DNA from: an uncultured Corynebacterium sp.
Lineage (GTDB): Bacteria > Actinomycetota > Actinomycetes > Mycobacteriales > Mycobacteriaceae
NCBI RefSeq assembly: GCF_946221105.1
Contig: NZ_CAMICL010000013.1
Coordinates: 1 to 46,201 of the forward strand
DNA: 46,201 bases
Direction of reading: 5' to 3'
The notes below the pieces were generated by a model that saw nothing but the letters and a program-made list of their open reading frames with translations, was not told where the DNA came from and ran no database searches. Position 1 is the first letter of the stretch. Each line of letters opens with the position of its first letter. Made by a program: the position numbers and the translations under genes. Shown piece after piece: positions 15,262 through 23,069 of the stretch.

Positions 15262-15653
15262 TGGCATTTGAAGACATCGACTCAGCCACCCAGACCCAAA
15301 TCGAGGCCGACCTGGCCGAAGCCGCCGGCCGCGGCATCAACGGCTCCCCCGCCGACATCGTGGAGTCCTTCGAGGCCGAACTCGCCGACTACCTCGCCCT
15401 TCCCCCAGACGTGCGCCGCAGCTTCCCCCGCGGCGACACCGCGCGCCTGTACGGCACCGCGCTCGGCCAGGCGCTCGTGCGCGAGGGGTACAAGTGGCAA
15501 TTGCTTATCGACGACTACGGCACCGACCTCGTCGTCGCCAAAGACGTCGGCAGCGCGGGCGAAAAATACACCGCGCCGCTCGTTGTGGTGGACCAGCGTT
15601 TCGAGGACGAGGAACCCGGCACGTTGACCAAGTTCCTCGGGCAGTTCCTGTGA
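15261..15653 (+). CDS. Small conserved protein, possibly DUF3806
   Basis: A 130-residue soluble acidic protein with no signal peptide or membrane helix. The central block RGDTARLYGTALGQALVREG followed by LLIDDYGTDLVVAKD resembles DUF3806-type bacterial proteins of unknown function; I am only moderately sure of the family. An in-frame ATG nine bases upstream (15252) is an alternative start. Its stop overlaps the GTG start of the esterase gene (GTGA), so the two are translationally coupled. No function is assigned. Confidence 0.75.
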   Translation: MAFEDIDSATQTQIEADLAEAAGRGINGSPADIVESFEAELADYLALPPDVRRSFPRGDTARLYGTALGQALVREGYKWQLLIDDYGTDLVVAKDVGSAGEKYTAPLVVVDQRFEDEEPGTLTKFLGQFL

Positions 15654-16561
15654 CTGTTCCTACGCCGGAGTCAATCATGCTGCTCGTGCGGCCGGAGCTG
15701 CGCCGGCGTGCGCGGCTCATCCCTCACCCGCCGGTGGAACGCGGCGCGACCCGCTGGCTAGCCACGCACGGGCAGGCGCTGTTTCCCATCCCCCGCCGCA
15801 AGGGCGTGGAGCTGATCCGGCACGGGCGCACCCTCATCTTCCGGCCGCGCAACCCGAAGGGCGCGCTGCTGTGGCTGCACGGCGGCGGCCACATCATCGG
15901 CCACCCAGCCCAGGACGGGCCGCTGTGCGCGAACACCGCCGCCGAGGTGGGCGTCACCGTGGTGGCACCGCGCTACCCGCTCTCGCCTGCGCACCCCTTC
16001 CCCGCCGGTTTGGACGCAACGCTGGAGATGTGGGCCTGGATGCACGCCCGCGCGGACGAGTTCGGCGAACCGTTCGCCATCGGCGGCGAGAGCGCCGGCG
16101 GCGGGTTGACTGCCGCGGCGTGCCAGCGACTTTACGATGAGCACGGCCCGCTGCCGCGCGCCCAGTGGCTGTTCTGCCCCATGCTGGACGACCGCCCCAC
16201 CGCCGACCGCCGCCGCGACCTCCCCCGCGACCGGCCCGTTGCCAACAACGCGCAGACCCGCTACGCCTGGACGTCCTACCTGGGCCAGGCGCCGGGGCTG
16301 GAGACGGTACCCGAGTACGCCGTCCCCGCCCGGCGCGCCGACCTGTCGGGCCTTCCCCCGGCGTGGCTGTCCACCGGCGACATCGAGCTGTTCTACGAGG
16401 AGATCTGCGCCTACACCCGGCGGCTTCGCGACGCCGGCGTGCCCGCCCAGCTCGAAATCGTCGAAGGCGCGCCGCACGCCATCGAGCTGTGGGCCTTCGA
16501 CGTCCCAGTGGTCAAGGAAATGCTCGCCTCGGCGCGGGCATGGCTCGGCGAGCAGCTGTAG
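15650..16561 (+). CDS. Alpha/beta hydrolase, hormone-sensitive-lipase type esterase
   Basis: A 303-residue cytoplasmic alpha/beta hydrolase. It has the HGGG oxyanion-hole motif of the HSL family (LWLHGGGH), the nucleophile elbow GGESAGGG, a late aspartate (STGDIELFYEE) and a C-terminal histidine in EGAPHAIELW, so the catalytic triad appears complete. Such enzymes cleave short-chain esters or act as N-deacylases; the substrate is unknown. The GTG at 15650 overlaps the preceding stop codon by 4 bp. An inverted repeat in the following 198-bp gap separates it from the convergent metG. Confidence 0.88.
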   Translation: MTVPTPESIMLLVRPELRRRARLIPHPPVERGATRWLATHGQALFPIPRRKGVELIRHGRTLIFRPRNPKGALLWLHGGGHIIGHPAQDGPLCANTAAEVGVTVVAPRYPLSPAHPFPAGLDATLEMWAWMHARADEFGEPFAIGGESAGGGLTAAACQRLYDEHGPLPRAQWLFCPMLDDRPTADRRRDLPRDRPVANNAQTRYAWTSYLGQAPGLETVPEYAVPARRADLSGLPPAWLSTGDIELFYEEICAYTRRLRDAGVPAQLEIVEGAPHAIELWAFDVPVVKEMLASARAWLGEQL

Positions 16562-16626
16562 CAATCGAGTTCCCGCGCCGCCCCGGATCCCGGGCCGCAC
16601 CCGCCCCCAACGCCCCCACATACGCG

Positions 16627-16693
16627 GATCCAGCTAGTAAGACCCAGCTAATCGGCCCCTGGAGGCCGAAAACGAGGTGCTACTAGCTGGATC
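16627..16693. repeat. Long inverted repeat between convergent genes (possible bidirectional terminator or REP-like element)
   Basis: GATCCAGCTAGTA (16627-16639) is perfectly inverted at 16681-16693, with a 41-base loop. The loop holds a second stem, CGGCC (16653-16657) with GGCCG (16664-16668). There is no U-tract. It fills the gap between the esterase gene and metG. The right edge contains TCTGGCGGAA (16692-16701), also found in the pmt downstream gap at 24788-24797. The remainder of the 198-bp gap shows nothing recognisable. Confidence 0.7.
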
Positions 16694-16759
16694 TGGCGGA
16701 AGAGGGTGGGAAGAGGCTGGGTGGTGGGCTGTCAGCGGGCAGCCGCCGGCACCGCCGCG

Positions 16760-18604
16760 CTACTGCACCGGCGCCCACTCGGGGCCGGTCTCGCCCAGCT
16801 CCGGGTCCAGCTTCGCAATCAGCGGCTGCGGCTTGGACAGCTCCGTGCCCGGGGTGACGTCCACGCGCTGCCACACGGCCTGCTGCTGGGAGTAGTCGCC
16901 GGTGATGGTCAGGTAGGTCTGGCCCTTCTCCGGCAGGCCGACGCCGACGAGGTTGAAGTCCTCGTCGTCCACGACCTCCTCGACGCGCGGCTCGGCGGCC
17001 CAGATGCCGGTGCGGCCCAGAGTCTCGTGGACCTTCTGCGCGGTGTGCGGCAAAAACGGAGTGAGCATGGCGTTGCAGTCGGAGACGACCTGCAGCGCGG
17101 TCCACAGCACGGTGGCCAGGCGCTCGCGCTGGGTGTCGTCCTTGGCCAGCTTCCACGGCTCCTGTTCCGCGATGTAGGCGTTGGCCTCGCCGACAACGTG
17201 CATGATCTTCGTGATCGCGGACTTGAAGTGCGCCTTGTGCAGCGCTTCGCCGGCGGTGGTGAAGGTCTCGGCCGCGAGGTTCAGAATGCGCTCGTCAGAA
17301 GCTTCGAGCGGGCCCGGCGCCGGAACCTGGCCGAAGTTCTTGTGCGCCATGGACACGGTGCGGTTGACCAAGTTGCCCCAGCCGTTGGCCAGCTCGTTGT
17401 TCACGCGGCGGACGAACTCGTCCCAGGTGAAGTCCGTGTCGTTGTTCTCCGGTCCGGCGACGGCGATGAAGTAGCGCAGCGGGTCCGGGCCGAACTCGGC
17501 CAAGAAGTCCTTGACGTAGATGACCACGCCCTTGGAGGAGGAGAACTTGGAGCCGGACATGGTGAGGAACTCGGAGGAGACCACCTCGGTGGGCAGGTTC
17601 AGCTCGCCGAGCTCGCGAACCCCGCCGCCCTTGGCGCCCTTGCCCGCGTATCCGAGCAGCTCCGCCGGCCAGATCTGGGAGTGGAAGGTGATGTTGTCCT
17701 TGCCCATGAAGTAGTAGCCCTCGGTGGCCGGGTCCTGCCAGAAGTCCTTCCAGGCGTCCGGGTTGCCGGAGCGGTGCGCCCACTCAATGGACGCGGACAG
17801 GTAGCCCACCACGGCGTCGAACCAGACGTAGAGCTTCTTCGACGGGTTGTCCTGCCAGTCCTCCACCGGGATCGGGATGCCCCAGTCGATGTCGCGGGTC
17901 ATGGCGCGCGGGCGCATGTCTTCCAGCAGGTTCAGGGAGAACTTCAGCACGTTCGGGCGCCACTCCTCGCGGGTGGACAGCCACTGCTCCAGCGCGTCGT
18001 GCAGCGCGGGCAGGTCGAGCATGAAGTGCTCGGTCTCGATGAACTCCGGGGTTTCGCCGTTGATCTTGGACACCGGGTTGATCAGGTCTGCCGGGTCGAG
18101 CTGGTTGCCGCAGGTGTCGCACTGGTCGCCGCGGGCGTCGGTGGCGCCGCAGATCGGGCAGGTGCCCTCGATGTAGCGGTCCGGCAGTGTGCGGCCCGTC
18201 GACGGGGAGATCGCGCCCTGGGTGGTCTCCCGGACCATGTAGCCGTTCTCGTTCAGCCCGCGGAACAGCTCCTGCACCACGGCGTAGTGGTTGCGGGTGG
18301 TGGTGCGGGTGAACAGGTCGTAGGACAGGCCGAGGCCCGCCAGGTCTTCGACGATCTGCTTGTTGTAGCGGTCCGCCAGCTCCTTGACGGTCACGCCTTC
18401 CTTGTCGGCCTGCACGAGCAGCGGGGTGCCGTGCTCGTCGGTGCCGGAGACCATGAGCACGTTCTTGCCGGACATTCGCTGGTAGCGGGCGAAGACGTCG
18501 GACGGCACGCCGAAGCCTGCGACGTGGCCGATATGGCGCGGGCCGTTGGCGTACGGCCACGCAACGCACACAAGAACGTTGTTGTTGGTCTCGGAAGAAG
18601 TCAT
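16760..18604 (-). CDS. metG: Methionyl-tRNA synthetase
   Basis: A 614-residue class I aminoacyl-tRNA synthetase. It has the HIGH-type motif PRHIGHV near residue 25, a zinc-binding insertion CPICGATDARGDQCDTCG, and the KMSKS-equivalent KFSSSKG. The C-terminal anticodon-binding domain is complete. It charges initiator and elongator tRNA-Met. ATG 18604 was preferred to a start four codons upstream; TATGCT lies 7 bp before it and no Shine-Dalgarno sequence is visible, suggesting a leaderless mRNA independent of the MFS gene 15 bp upstream. Confidence 0.97.
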   Translation of the reverse strand: MTSSETNNNVLVCVAWPYANGPRHIGHVAGFGVPSDVFARYQRMSGKNVLMVSGTDEHGTPLLVQADKEGVTVKELADRYNKQIVEDLAGLGLSYDLFTRTTTRNHYAVVQELFRGLNENGYMVRETTQGAISPSTGRTLPDRYIEGTCPICGATDARGDQCDTCGNQLDPADLINPVSKINGETPEFIETEHFMLDLPALHDALEQWLSTREEWRPNVLKFSLNLLEDMRPRAMTRDIDWGIPIPVEDWQDNPSKKLYVWFDAVVGYLSASIEWAHRSGNPDAWKDFWQDPATEGYYFMGKDNITFHSQIWPAELLGYAGKGAKGGGVRELGELNLPTEVVSSEFLTMSGSKFSSSKGVVIYVKDFLAEFGPDPLRYFIAVAGPENNDTDFTWDEFVRRVNNELANGWGNLVNRTVSMAHKNFGQVPAPGPLEASDERILNLAAETFTTAGEALHKAHFKSAITKIMHVVGEANAYIAEQEPWKLAKDDTQRERLATVLWTALQVVSDCNAMLTPFLPHTAQKVHETLGRTGIWAAEPRVEEVVDDEDFNLVGVGLPEKGQTYLTITGDYSQQQAVWQRVDVTPGTELSKPQPLIAKLDPELGETGPEWAPVQ

Positions 18605-18611
18605 GGCTCTC

Positions 18612-18617
18612 AGCATA
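18612..18617 (-). promoter_or_regulatory. Putative -10 element of metG, leaderless
   Basis: TATGCT on the minus strand, 7 bp before ATG 18604. It sits within the 15-bp gap after the MFS gene stop codon, giving metG its own promoter. Confidence 0.45.
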
Positions 18618-18619
18618 AG

Positions 18620-19813
18620 TTATGCCCCGCTTTGGCAAGGAAATGAGCGCCCGCGTTTGAGCGACCACCACAGCACACCCGCAAGTGCACCGCATACTGC
18701 CGCCCAGATCCCGAACGCGGTTGTCACACCTGCGCCTCCCGCGATCGTCCCCAGAAGTGGGCGGGTGAAGATGAGCGCAATCCCGCCCAGGAGAGAAACA
18801 AGCGACAGCATCGTCGCACGGTTGCGCGCTGTCGAGAGCTCTGAGACCCAGATGTCGCAGTAGGCCGTGCCCACAGAGTAAAACAGTCCAACAGCAACTA
18901 GGCAGAACAGCGGCACCGCTACGTGTACCTCAGTGCAGAAGCCGAGCCACACACCACCGCACATCAACGCAATGCCCACCACAGAACCCACCAAAAGCGC
19001 AACGCGGTCGACCGGAATCCGCCCAATGAGCCAGGCTCCGGACAGCTGCGCTAGCGCGAAGCCTGCGAACACGATTGATATCTCGGTCGGCGTTAGTCCC
19101 GCTTCGAGCCCCGCCGGCTGGTAGACCATCTGAATACTCCACCCGGCTACGAGTACGATCGCGCCGGCTAACAGCGCCAGCCGCATCTGTCCGTGCGTAT
19201 TCAGCAATTGTCGTATCGGAGCCTCCGACCGCGCATCTGCCCCAGTCTCGGCGTCAGCTTCGGCTTCGATAGCGGGCAGCCGAACCGCAACAGGAAACAC
19301 TAACAACGCGAGCAGCGCTGTCACAATAAACGGAAGCACTGGAGACAACTCGTAGAGCACGCCTGCAGTCACAAGCGAAAACAGCATTGCTACCGCAGCG
19401 CACACGCGCCTAATGCGGATAAATTCCGTTGCGAGCCCAACATCGGCTTCGTCGAGTTGGCTGCCCAACTCCCACCCGTACGCTGTTAGCAAGCCAGACA
19501 CTAACGCCCATAACAAACCCCACACGCTCCAGGCGAACAACAGGCTAGGAAGGCTGCTTACTGCGGAGATCAATAAGAAGGTCACCGCAGTGCCACCAAG
19601 GGCGAAGTACAGTGAGCGTTTTCGCCCGACCCGGTCGGAGATGCGTCCTGCAGGCACCTCCGCCAGCGTGGCGACGAGACGGAACAGGCCGTCGGCAAAC
19701 GCAGCTTGGCTTGCTGAAAAGCCACGATCTAGTAAGAAGAGGAACCACACCGGAAACCAAAACTGGACTTCCAGTGCGGTCACCAGCACTCCGTAGCGAA
19801 CCCGTGTATTCAT
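18620..19813 (-). CDS. MFS transporter, third gene of the lower-GC operon
   Basis: A 397-residue polytopic protein with about twelve hydrophobic helices and the MFS loop signature GRISDRVGRKRSL between helices 2 and 3. Central residues 185-200 form an acidic cytoplasmic loop. The overall look is that of drug or small-molecule efflux MFS proteins; no substrate can be inferred. Its ATG overlaps the preceding stop codon by one base (TGATG), so it is translationally coupled to the 435-residue membrane protein gene. Codon use and GC content are lower than in flanking housekeeping genes, hinting at acquisition by transfer. Confidence 0.88.
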   Translation of the reverse strand: MNTRVRYGVLVTALEVQFWFPVWFLFLLDRGFSASQAAFADGLFRLVATLAEVPAGRISDRVGRKRSLYFALGGTAVTFLLISAVSSLPSLLFAWSVWGLLWALVSGLLTAYGWELGSQLDEADVGLATEFIRIRRVCAAVAMLFSLVTAGVLYELSPVLPFIVTALLALLVFPVAVRLPAIEAEADAETGADARSEAPIRQLLNTHGQMRLALLAGAIVLVAGWSIQMVYQPAGLEAGLTPTEISIVFAGFALAQLSGAWLIGRIPVDRVALLVGSVVGIALMCGGVWLGFCTEVHVAVPLFCLVAVGLFYSVGTAYCDIWVSELSTARNRATMLSLVSLLGGIALIFTRPLLGTIAGGAGVTTAFGIWAAVCGALAGVLWWSLKRGRSFPCQSGA

Positions 19814-21120
19814 CAGACTTCGCTCTTCTTACGAGCCACAACAAACACCGCAACCATCAGCACGGAAATGACCGTGGAGATCAACAAAATCACGTCAATC
19901 GGCTGCGTGGAGATCCAAGTGGTTAGGTCCCCCGCTCCGAAGTCGTACACCGTTTGGTCCGGGTCAGCGGACGTGCTTCGTCCAAGGCTGACAACGGCGA
20001 GCGCGGTACCCAGAATCGAGGTCACACCGATGACCATCAGGATCAGATCCGTGAAGAAGCTGGCAGAGCGTGCGCGGTCGCTCTCTAAGTTATCTAGGCG
20101 CGTCTGGCATATTTCTAACTTCATCCGCACAGGGTTGGCCAGCACCTCATCGGTATCCCAGACAGTAAGAATTCGCTCGGTTTCGATACGGGAGGTGGGG
20201 TTTACGAACTTGCCTACCTCTGACTTCTTCAGAAAGAGCGCCTCGGCGAAATCCATCTCGATGCGCAACTGTTCGCGAAGCTTCGCCGTCGAGATATCCG
20301 GCGACTGCGACATTGCCCACGCAAGAATGCCCATGAGCTTAGAGTCGATGCGCCCCATTGCCGCGTAGTAGAACTGCGCACGCAGCAGCGCTTTCCACAT
20401 CTCTTGCAGGCGGATCGCGTTGTCGGGTGCCTCTTCGACGTAGATGTAATTCATCCACTCGGCGTAGTGCAGTAGCTGGCGGTTCGACAGCTGTTCGATG
20501 AGTTGCTCGCTGTTTTGGTTGCTCGACATCCAGTCGAGCGCGAACCGCTTCTGCTCAGCCTCATGTTCCTCCGTGTCCGGATCGAAGATGAGTGCACGTG
20601 ATGCCCACGCGTGCTCAAGTTCCGGACCAGTGTCGAAGATAACGAAGGTGTCATTCCCTGTCTCAGCCTGAATCACCTCGCGCAGATTCGCATACATGTC
20701 GGCGATGAGTTCATTATTGACCCGCGTTGCAGCCGCCTGCACTTCTTGTTCAATCTCAGCAGCCGACCGCTCGTCGATGAGCACGCTTAACCGCGTGACC
20801 ACGAGCAGGATGCCGAAATCGCACAGATGCCAGCGCACGCTCTCAACCTCGAGCCTTGGATCATATTCGTGGAGGTAGTGCTCCGGTACGTCGAGATCCC
20901 CCTCGAGTATCGAGATGTCGTTGTCCAGGTTGATACTGTGAGCAGATTCGTACTGCAGCCCTTCTTTGTCTGGCGGCTGTCGCATAAGTTCCGCGCCAAC
21001 ATTCTGGGCAATTGCACTCCAGAACTTGTAGGTCTCTCGAGGCTCGCGGAACTCAACGCCGGGCTGAAGGAGGCAGTCCACTCGAAGCGGGGAGACTAGT
21101 TTGAAGGATGCTTTATACAT
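19813..21120 (-). CDS. Unrecognised 435-residue protein with two C-terminal membrane helices
   Basis: I do not recognise a family. The first ~345 residues are hydrophilic, with mixed beta/alpha character to about 120, then mostly helical and acidic. Two hydrophobic helices follow (about 355-379 and 410-429) joined by a ~30-residue loop, with a short KKSEV tail. This topology resembles CorA-type or RMD1-type proteins, but the CorA GMN signature is absent. A large cytoplasmic N-domain with the loop outside is the likely orientation. It overlaps the substrate-binding-like gene by 8 bp upstream and the MFS gene by one base downstream, so all three are made together. GC content is visibly lower than that of the neighbours. 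Confidence 0.8.
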   Translation of the reverse strand: MYKASFKLVSPLRVDCLLQPGVEFREPRETYKFWSAIAQNVGAELMRQPPDKEGLQYESAHSINLDNDISILEGDLDVPEHYLHEYDPRLEVESVRWHLCDFGILLVVTRLSVLIDERSAAEIEQEVQAAATRVNNELIADMYANLREVIQAETGNDTFVIFDTGPELEHAWASRALIFDPDTEEHEAEQKRFALDWMSSNQNSEQLIEQLSNRQLLHYAEWMNYIYVEEAPDNAIRLQEMWKALLRAQFYYAAMGRIDSKLMGILAWAMSQSPDISTAKLREQLRIEMDFAEALFLKKSEVGKFVNPTSRIETERILTVWDTDEVLANPVRMKLEICQTRLDNLESDRARSASFFTDLILMVIGVTSILGTALAVVSLGRSTSADPDQTVYDFGAGDLTTWISTQPIDVILLISTVISVLMVAVFVVARKKSEV

Positions 21121-22135
21121 TGTTCACCTCAATGTCTTCCAGCCGGACAAACCCTATCCTTCCGGACAGCGGGCCGTCGAGCATTTTGATCCTCAGCATC
21201 TCGCCGGGTTTCAATTCAGCAGGCCACTGCAGCACGCGGCCGGTGATACCCGGCGGCACTGTCCCAAGTGGTTCCCCTGTGTCGGATTCCACGTTAATGA
21301 GTGATTCGCCGGCGAAGGTGACAGTGTCGGTAGTTCCTTCCAGGTTTGCGACGAGTTCGCCGTAGCGTTCCGTTTTCTTGTATTCCGCCAGCGCCTCATT
21401 AAACTTCTTCATGACGTCACCGGAGAGTTTGCTCTTGCGGATGAGAAAGTAGACGCTGTTCGTCGAGGACAGCGCGGGATTGTCGCCACGAACGATGTCG
21501 AATTCATGGGCGTCGCCGTCAAACTTCTGTCCTTTCAGCGTGGCGTTGCCCACGATGTCCGATTCGGCGACGAAGTCCACCTCGTCGTTGCTCAGTGCCT
21601 CGAACCCCGCAACCGTTGTCGGATAGTCTTTGAACGTCGCGCCTGACTCGTCAAGTTCCGGCCAGTAGTCGTAGCCGTCGATGACCCCGACACGCATGCC
21701 GGACAGGTCCCCCGAAAGCACCGCCTCTGGCACCTCCGTGCCACGCCGCTTAAATAGGACGTATGAGTAATCGACGAGCGGGTCCGAATATTCATACACT
21801 TTGCTTCTCGACTCGGACTTAACCATCGGGAAGATGCCGAATGCCGTGCCCTGGTTGACTCGATCCAACCCCGAGTTCCAGGTGTCGTACGCAACTTGAG
21901 CGTTGTAGCCGCTACCTGCCAACACTGACACGACGATTTCACCGACGGCGCCGCCTTGGTCCACCGTGGTGTCCACGTAGGGTTGCCAGTCCGATGTAAT
22001 CACCTGTACGGATTGCGCTGCTCGCGGTGGCTGGATGCGGACCATCAGCACCGCGATCAACACCATCAGGATGCAAAACAGCCCGAACAGCATCCGGGCT
22101 AGCGTGATTCTCTTCTTATCCTTAGTCGGAGGCAC
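21113..22135 (-). CDS. Membrane-anchored solute-binding-like protein with C-terminal SH3-like tail
   Basis: A 340-residue protein. Residues 14-32 form a single membrane anchor, with no lipobox, so it is anchored as a type II protein rather than as a lipoprotein. Residues about 42-270 resemble periplasmic amino-acid-binding (SBP_bac_3) domains, including the TWNSGLDRVNQGTAFGIFPM and SRSKVYEYSDPL stretches. The last ~62 residues look like a small SH3-type beta barrel (PPGITGRV, PGEMLRIKMLDG). No ABC permease or ATPase is nearby, arguing for sensing rather than uptake. GTG 22135 is chosen because TAGTAT lies 6 bp upstream (leaderless). First gene of the three-gene operon. Confidence 0.82.
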   Translation of the reverse strand: MPPTKDKKRITLARMLFGLFCILMVLIAVLMVRIQPPRAAQSVQVITSDWQPYVDTTVDQGGAVGEIVVSVLAGSGYNAQVAYDTWNSGLDRVNQGTAFGIFPMVKSESRSKVYEYSDPLVDYSYVLFKRRGTEVPEAVLSGDLSGMRVGVIDGYDYWPELDESGATFKDYPTTVAGFEALSNDEVDFVAESDIVGNATLKGQKFDGDAHEFDIVRGDNPALSSTNSVYFLIRKSKLSGDVMKKFNEALAEYKKTERYGELVANLEGTTDTVTFAGESLINVESDTGEPLGTVPPGITGRVLQWPAELKPGEMLRIKMLDGPLSGRIGFVRLEDIEVNNV

Positions 22136-22141
22136 AACCGG

Positions 22142-22147
22142 ATACTA
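22142..22147 (-). promoter_or_regulatory. Putative -10 element of the three-gene lower-GC operon
   Basis: TAGTAT on the minus strand ends 6 bp before GTG 22135. There is no Shine-Dalgarno sequence; probable leaderless transcript. The 36-bp gap to the rsmI stop codon leaves the -35 region overlapping the rsmI end. Confidence 0.4.
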
Positions 22148-22171
22148 CCAACCGCTGCCCCTACGGTTAGG

Positions 22172-23029
22172 TCAGCTCCGCGCATCCAACGCGGCATCGT
22201 AAAGGTCTCCGACCTTCACGCCGTTCTGCTTGGCCACCTGTTTCGCGGCGTCTTTCATGCGCTGGCCGCCGTCGACGAGCTCCAGGACCAGACCGACCAG
22301 GTCCTCGGGTTCGGCCTGCTGCCCGGTGCCGCCTTCGATCACGAGTGTGATCTCCCCTCGCACGCCGTCGGCAGCCCACGCCGCCAGCTCCCCCAGCGTG
22401 CCGCGCTTGACCTCCTCGTAGGTTTTGGTCAGCTCGCGGCACACCGCGGCGCGGCGTTCGGCGCCGAGGACGCCCGCGGCGTCGGCAAGCAACTGCTCGA
22501 TGCGGTGCGGCGACTCAAAGCAGCACACCGCGCGGCGCTCATGCACGAGCGTTTCCAGCCACGCCCGGCGCGCGCCGGCCTTGCGGGGCGCGAAGCCGTC
22601 GAAGATGAAGTGGCCGACGTTGAGCCCGGACAGCGCCAGCGCGGTGGTCACCGCGGACGGGCCCGGGATGCAGGTGACCGGGATGCCGGCGTCGTGGGCG
22701 GCGGCGACGATGGAGTGGCCGGGGTCGGACACCAGCGGCATGCCGGCGTCGGTGACGACGAGTACGGTGCCGGCGCGTGCGGCGTCGAGAAGCTCCCGCG
22801 CCCTCGAATCCTCGTTGTGGTCGAAGTTGGACACCACGCGCCCGGTGATCTCCACCCCGAGCGCCGCGGCGAGGGCGCGCGTGCGGCGCGTGTCTTCCGC
22901 CGCGATGACATCCGCGGTGGCGAGCGCCTGCGCCAGCCGGGGCGACGCATCCGCCACGTTTCCGAGCGGGGTGGCCGCGAGCACAACTCCGGCCGGGAGG
23001 TTCTGTGTCAGGTCTTGCTCGGCGGACAT
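22172..23029 (-). CDS. rsmI: 16S rRNA (cytidine1402-2'-O)-methyltransferase
   Basis: A 285-residue RsmI of the tetrapyrrole-methylase fold. The start VVLAATPLGNVADASPR, the AAEDTRRTRAL block, VVTDAGMPLVSDPG and IPGPSAVTTALALSG are all family hallmarks. With RsmH it modifies C1402 in the ribosomal P site. ATG 23029 has TATGCT 8 bp upstream on the minus strand and no Shine-Dalgarno sequence. It is divergent from pmt, as in other corynebacteria. Confidence 0.95.
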   Translation of the reverse strand: MSAEQDLTQNLPAGVVLAATPLGNVADASPRLAQALATADVIAAEDTRRTRALAAALGVEITGRVVSNFDHNEDSRARELLDAARAGTVLVVTDAGMPLVSDPGHSIVAAAHDAGIPVTCIPGPSAVTTALALSGLNVGHFIFDGFAPRKAGARRAWLETLVHERRAVCCFESPHRIEQLLADAAGVLGAERRAAVCRELTKTYEEVKRGTLGELAAWAADGVRGEITLVIEGGTGQQAEPEDLVGLVLELVDGGQRMKDAAKQVAKQNGVKVGDLYDAALDARS

Positions 23030-23037
23030 ACCTCGGG

Positions 23038-23061
23038 AGCATACGCGTTAGGCGCTAATAT
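23038..23061. promoter_or_regulatory. Divergent leaderless promoters of rsmI and pmt
   Basis: Minus strand: TATGCT (23038-23043) ends 8 bp before rsmI ATG 23029. Plus strand: TAATAT (23056-23061) ends 8 bp before pmt GTG 23070. Only 40 bp separate the two starts, and neither gene has a Shine-Dalgarno sequence. Confidence 0.45.
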
Positions 23062-23069
23062 CTTCCGTC

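Noticed and set aside
18605..18619. T-box or SAM riboswitch before metG
   Set aside because: The promoter appears leaderless, leaving no room for a leader RNA.
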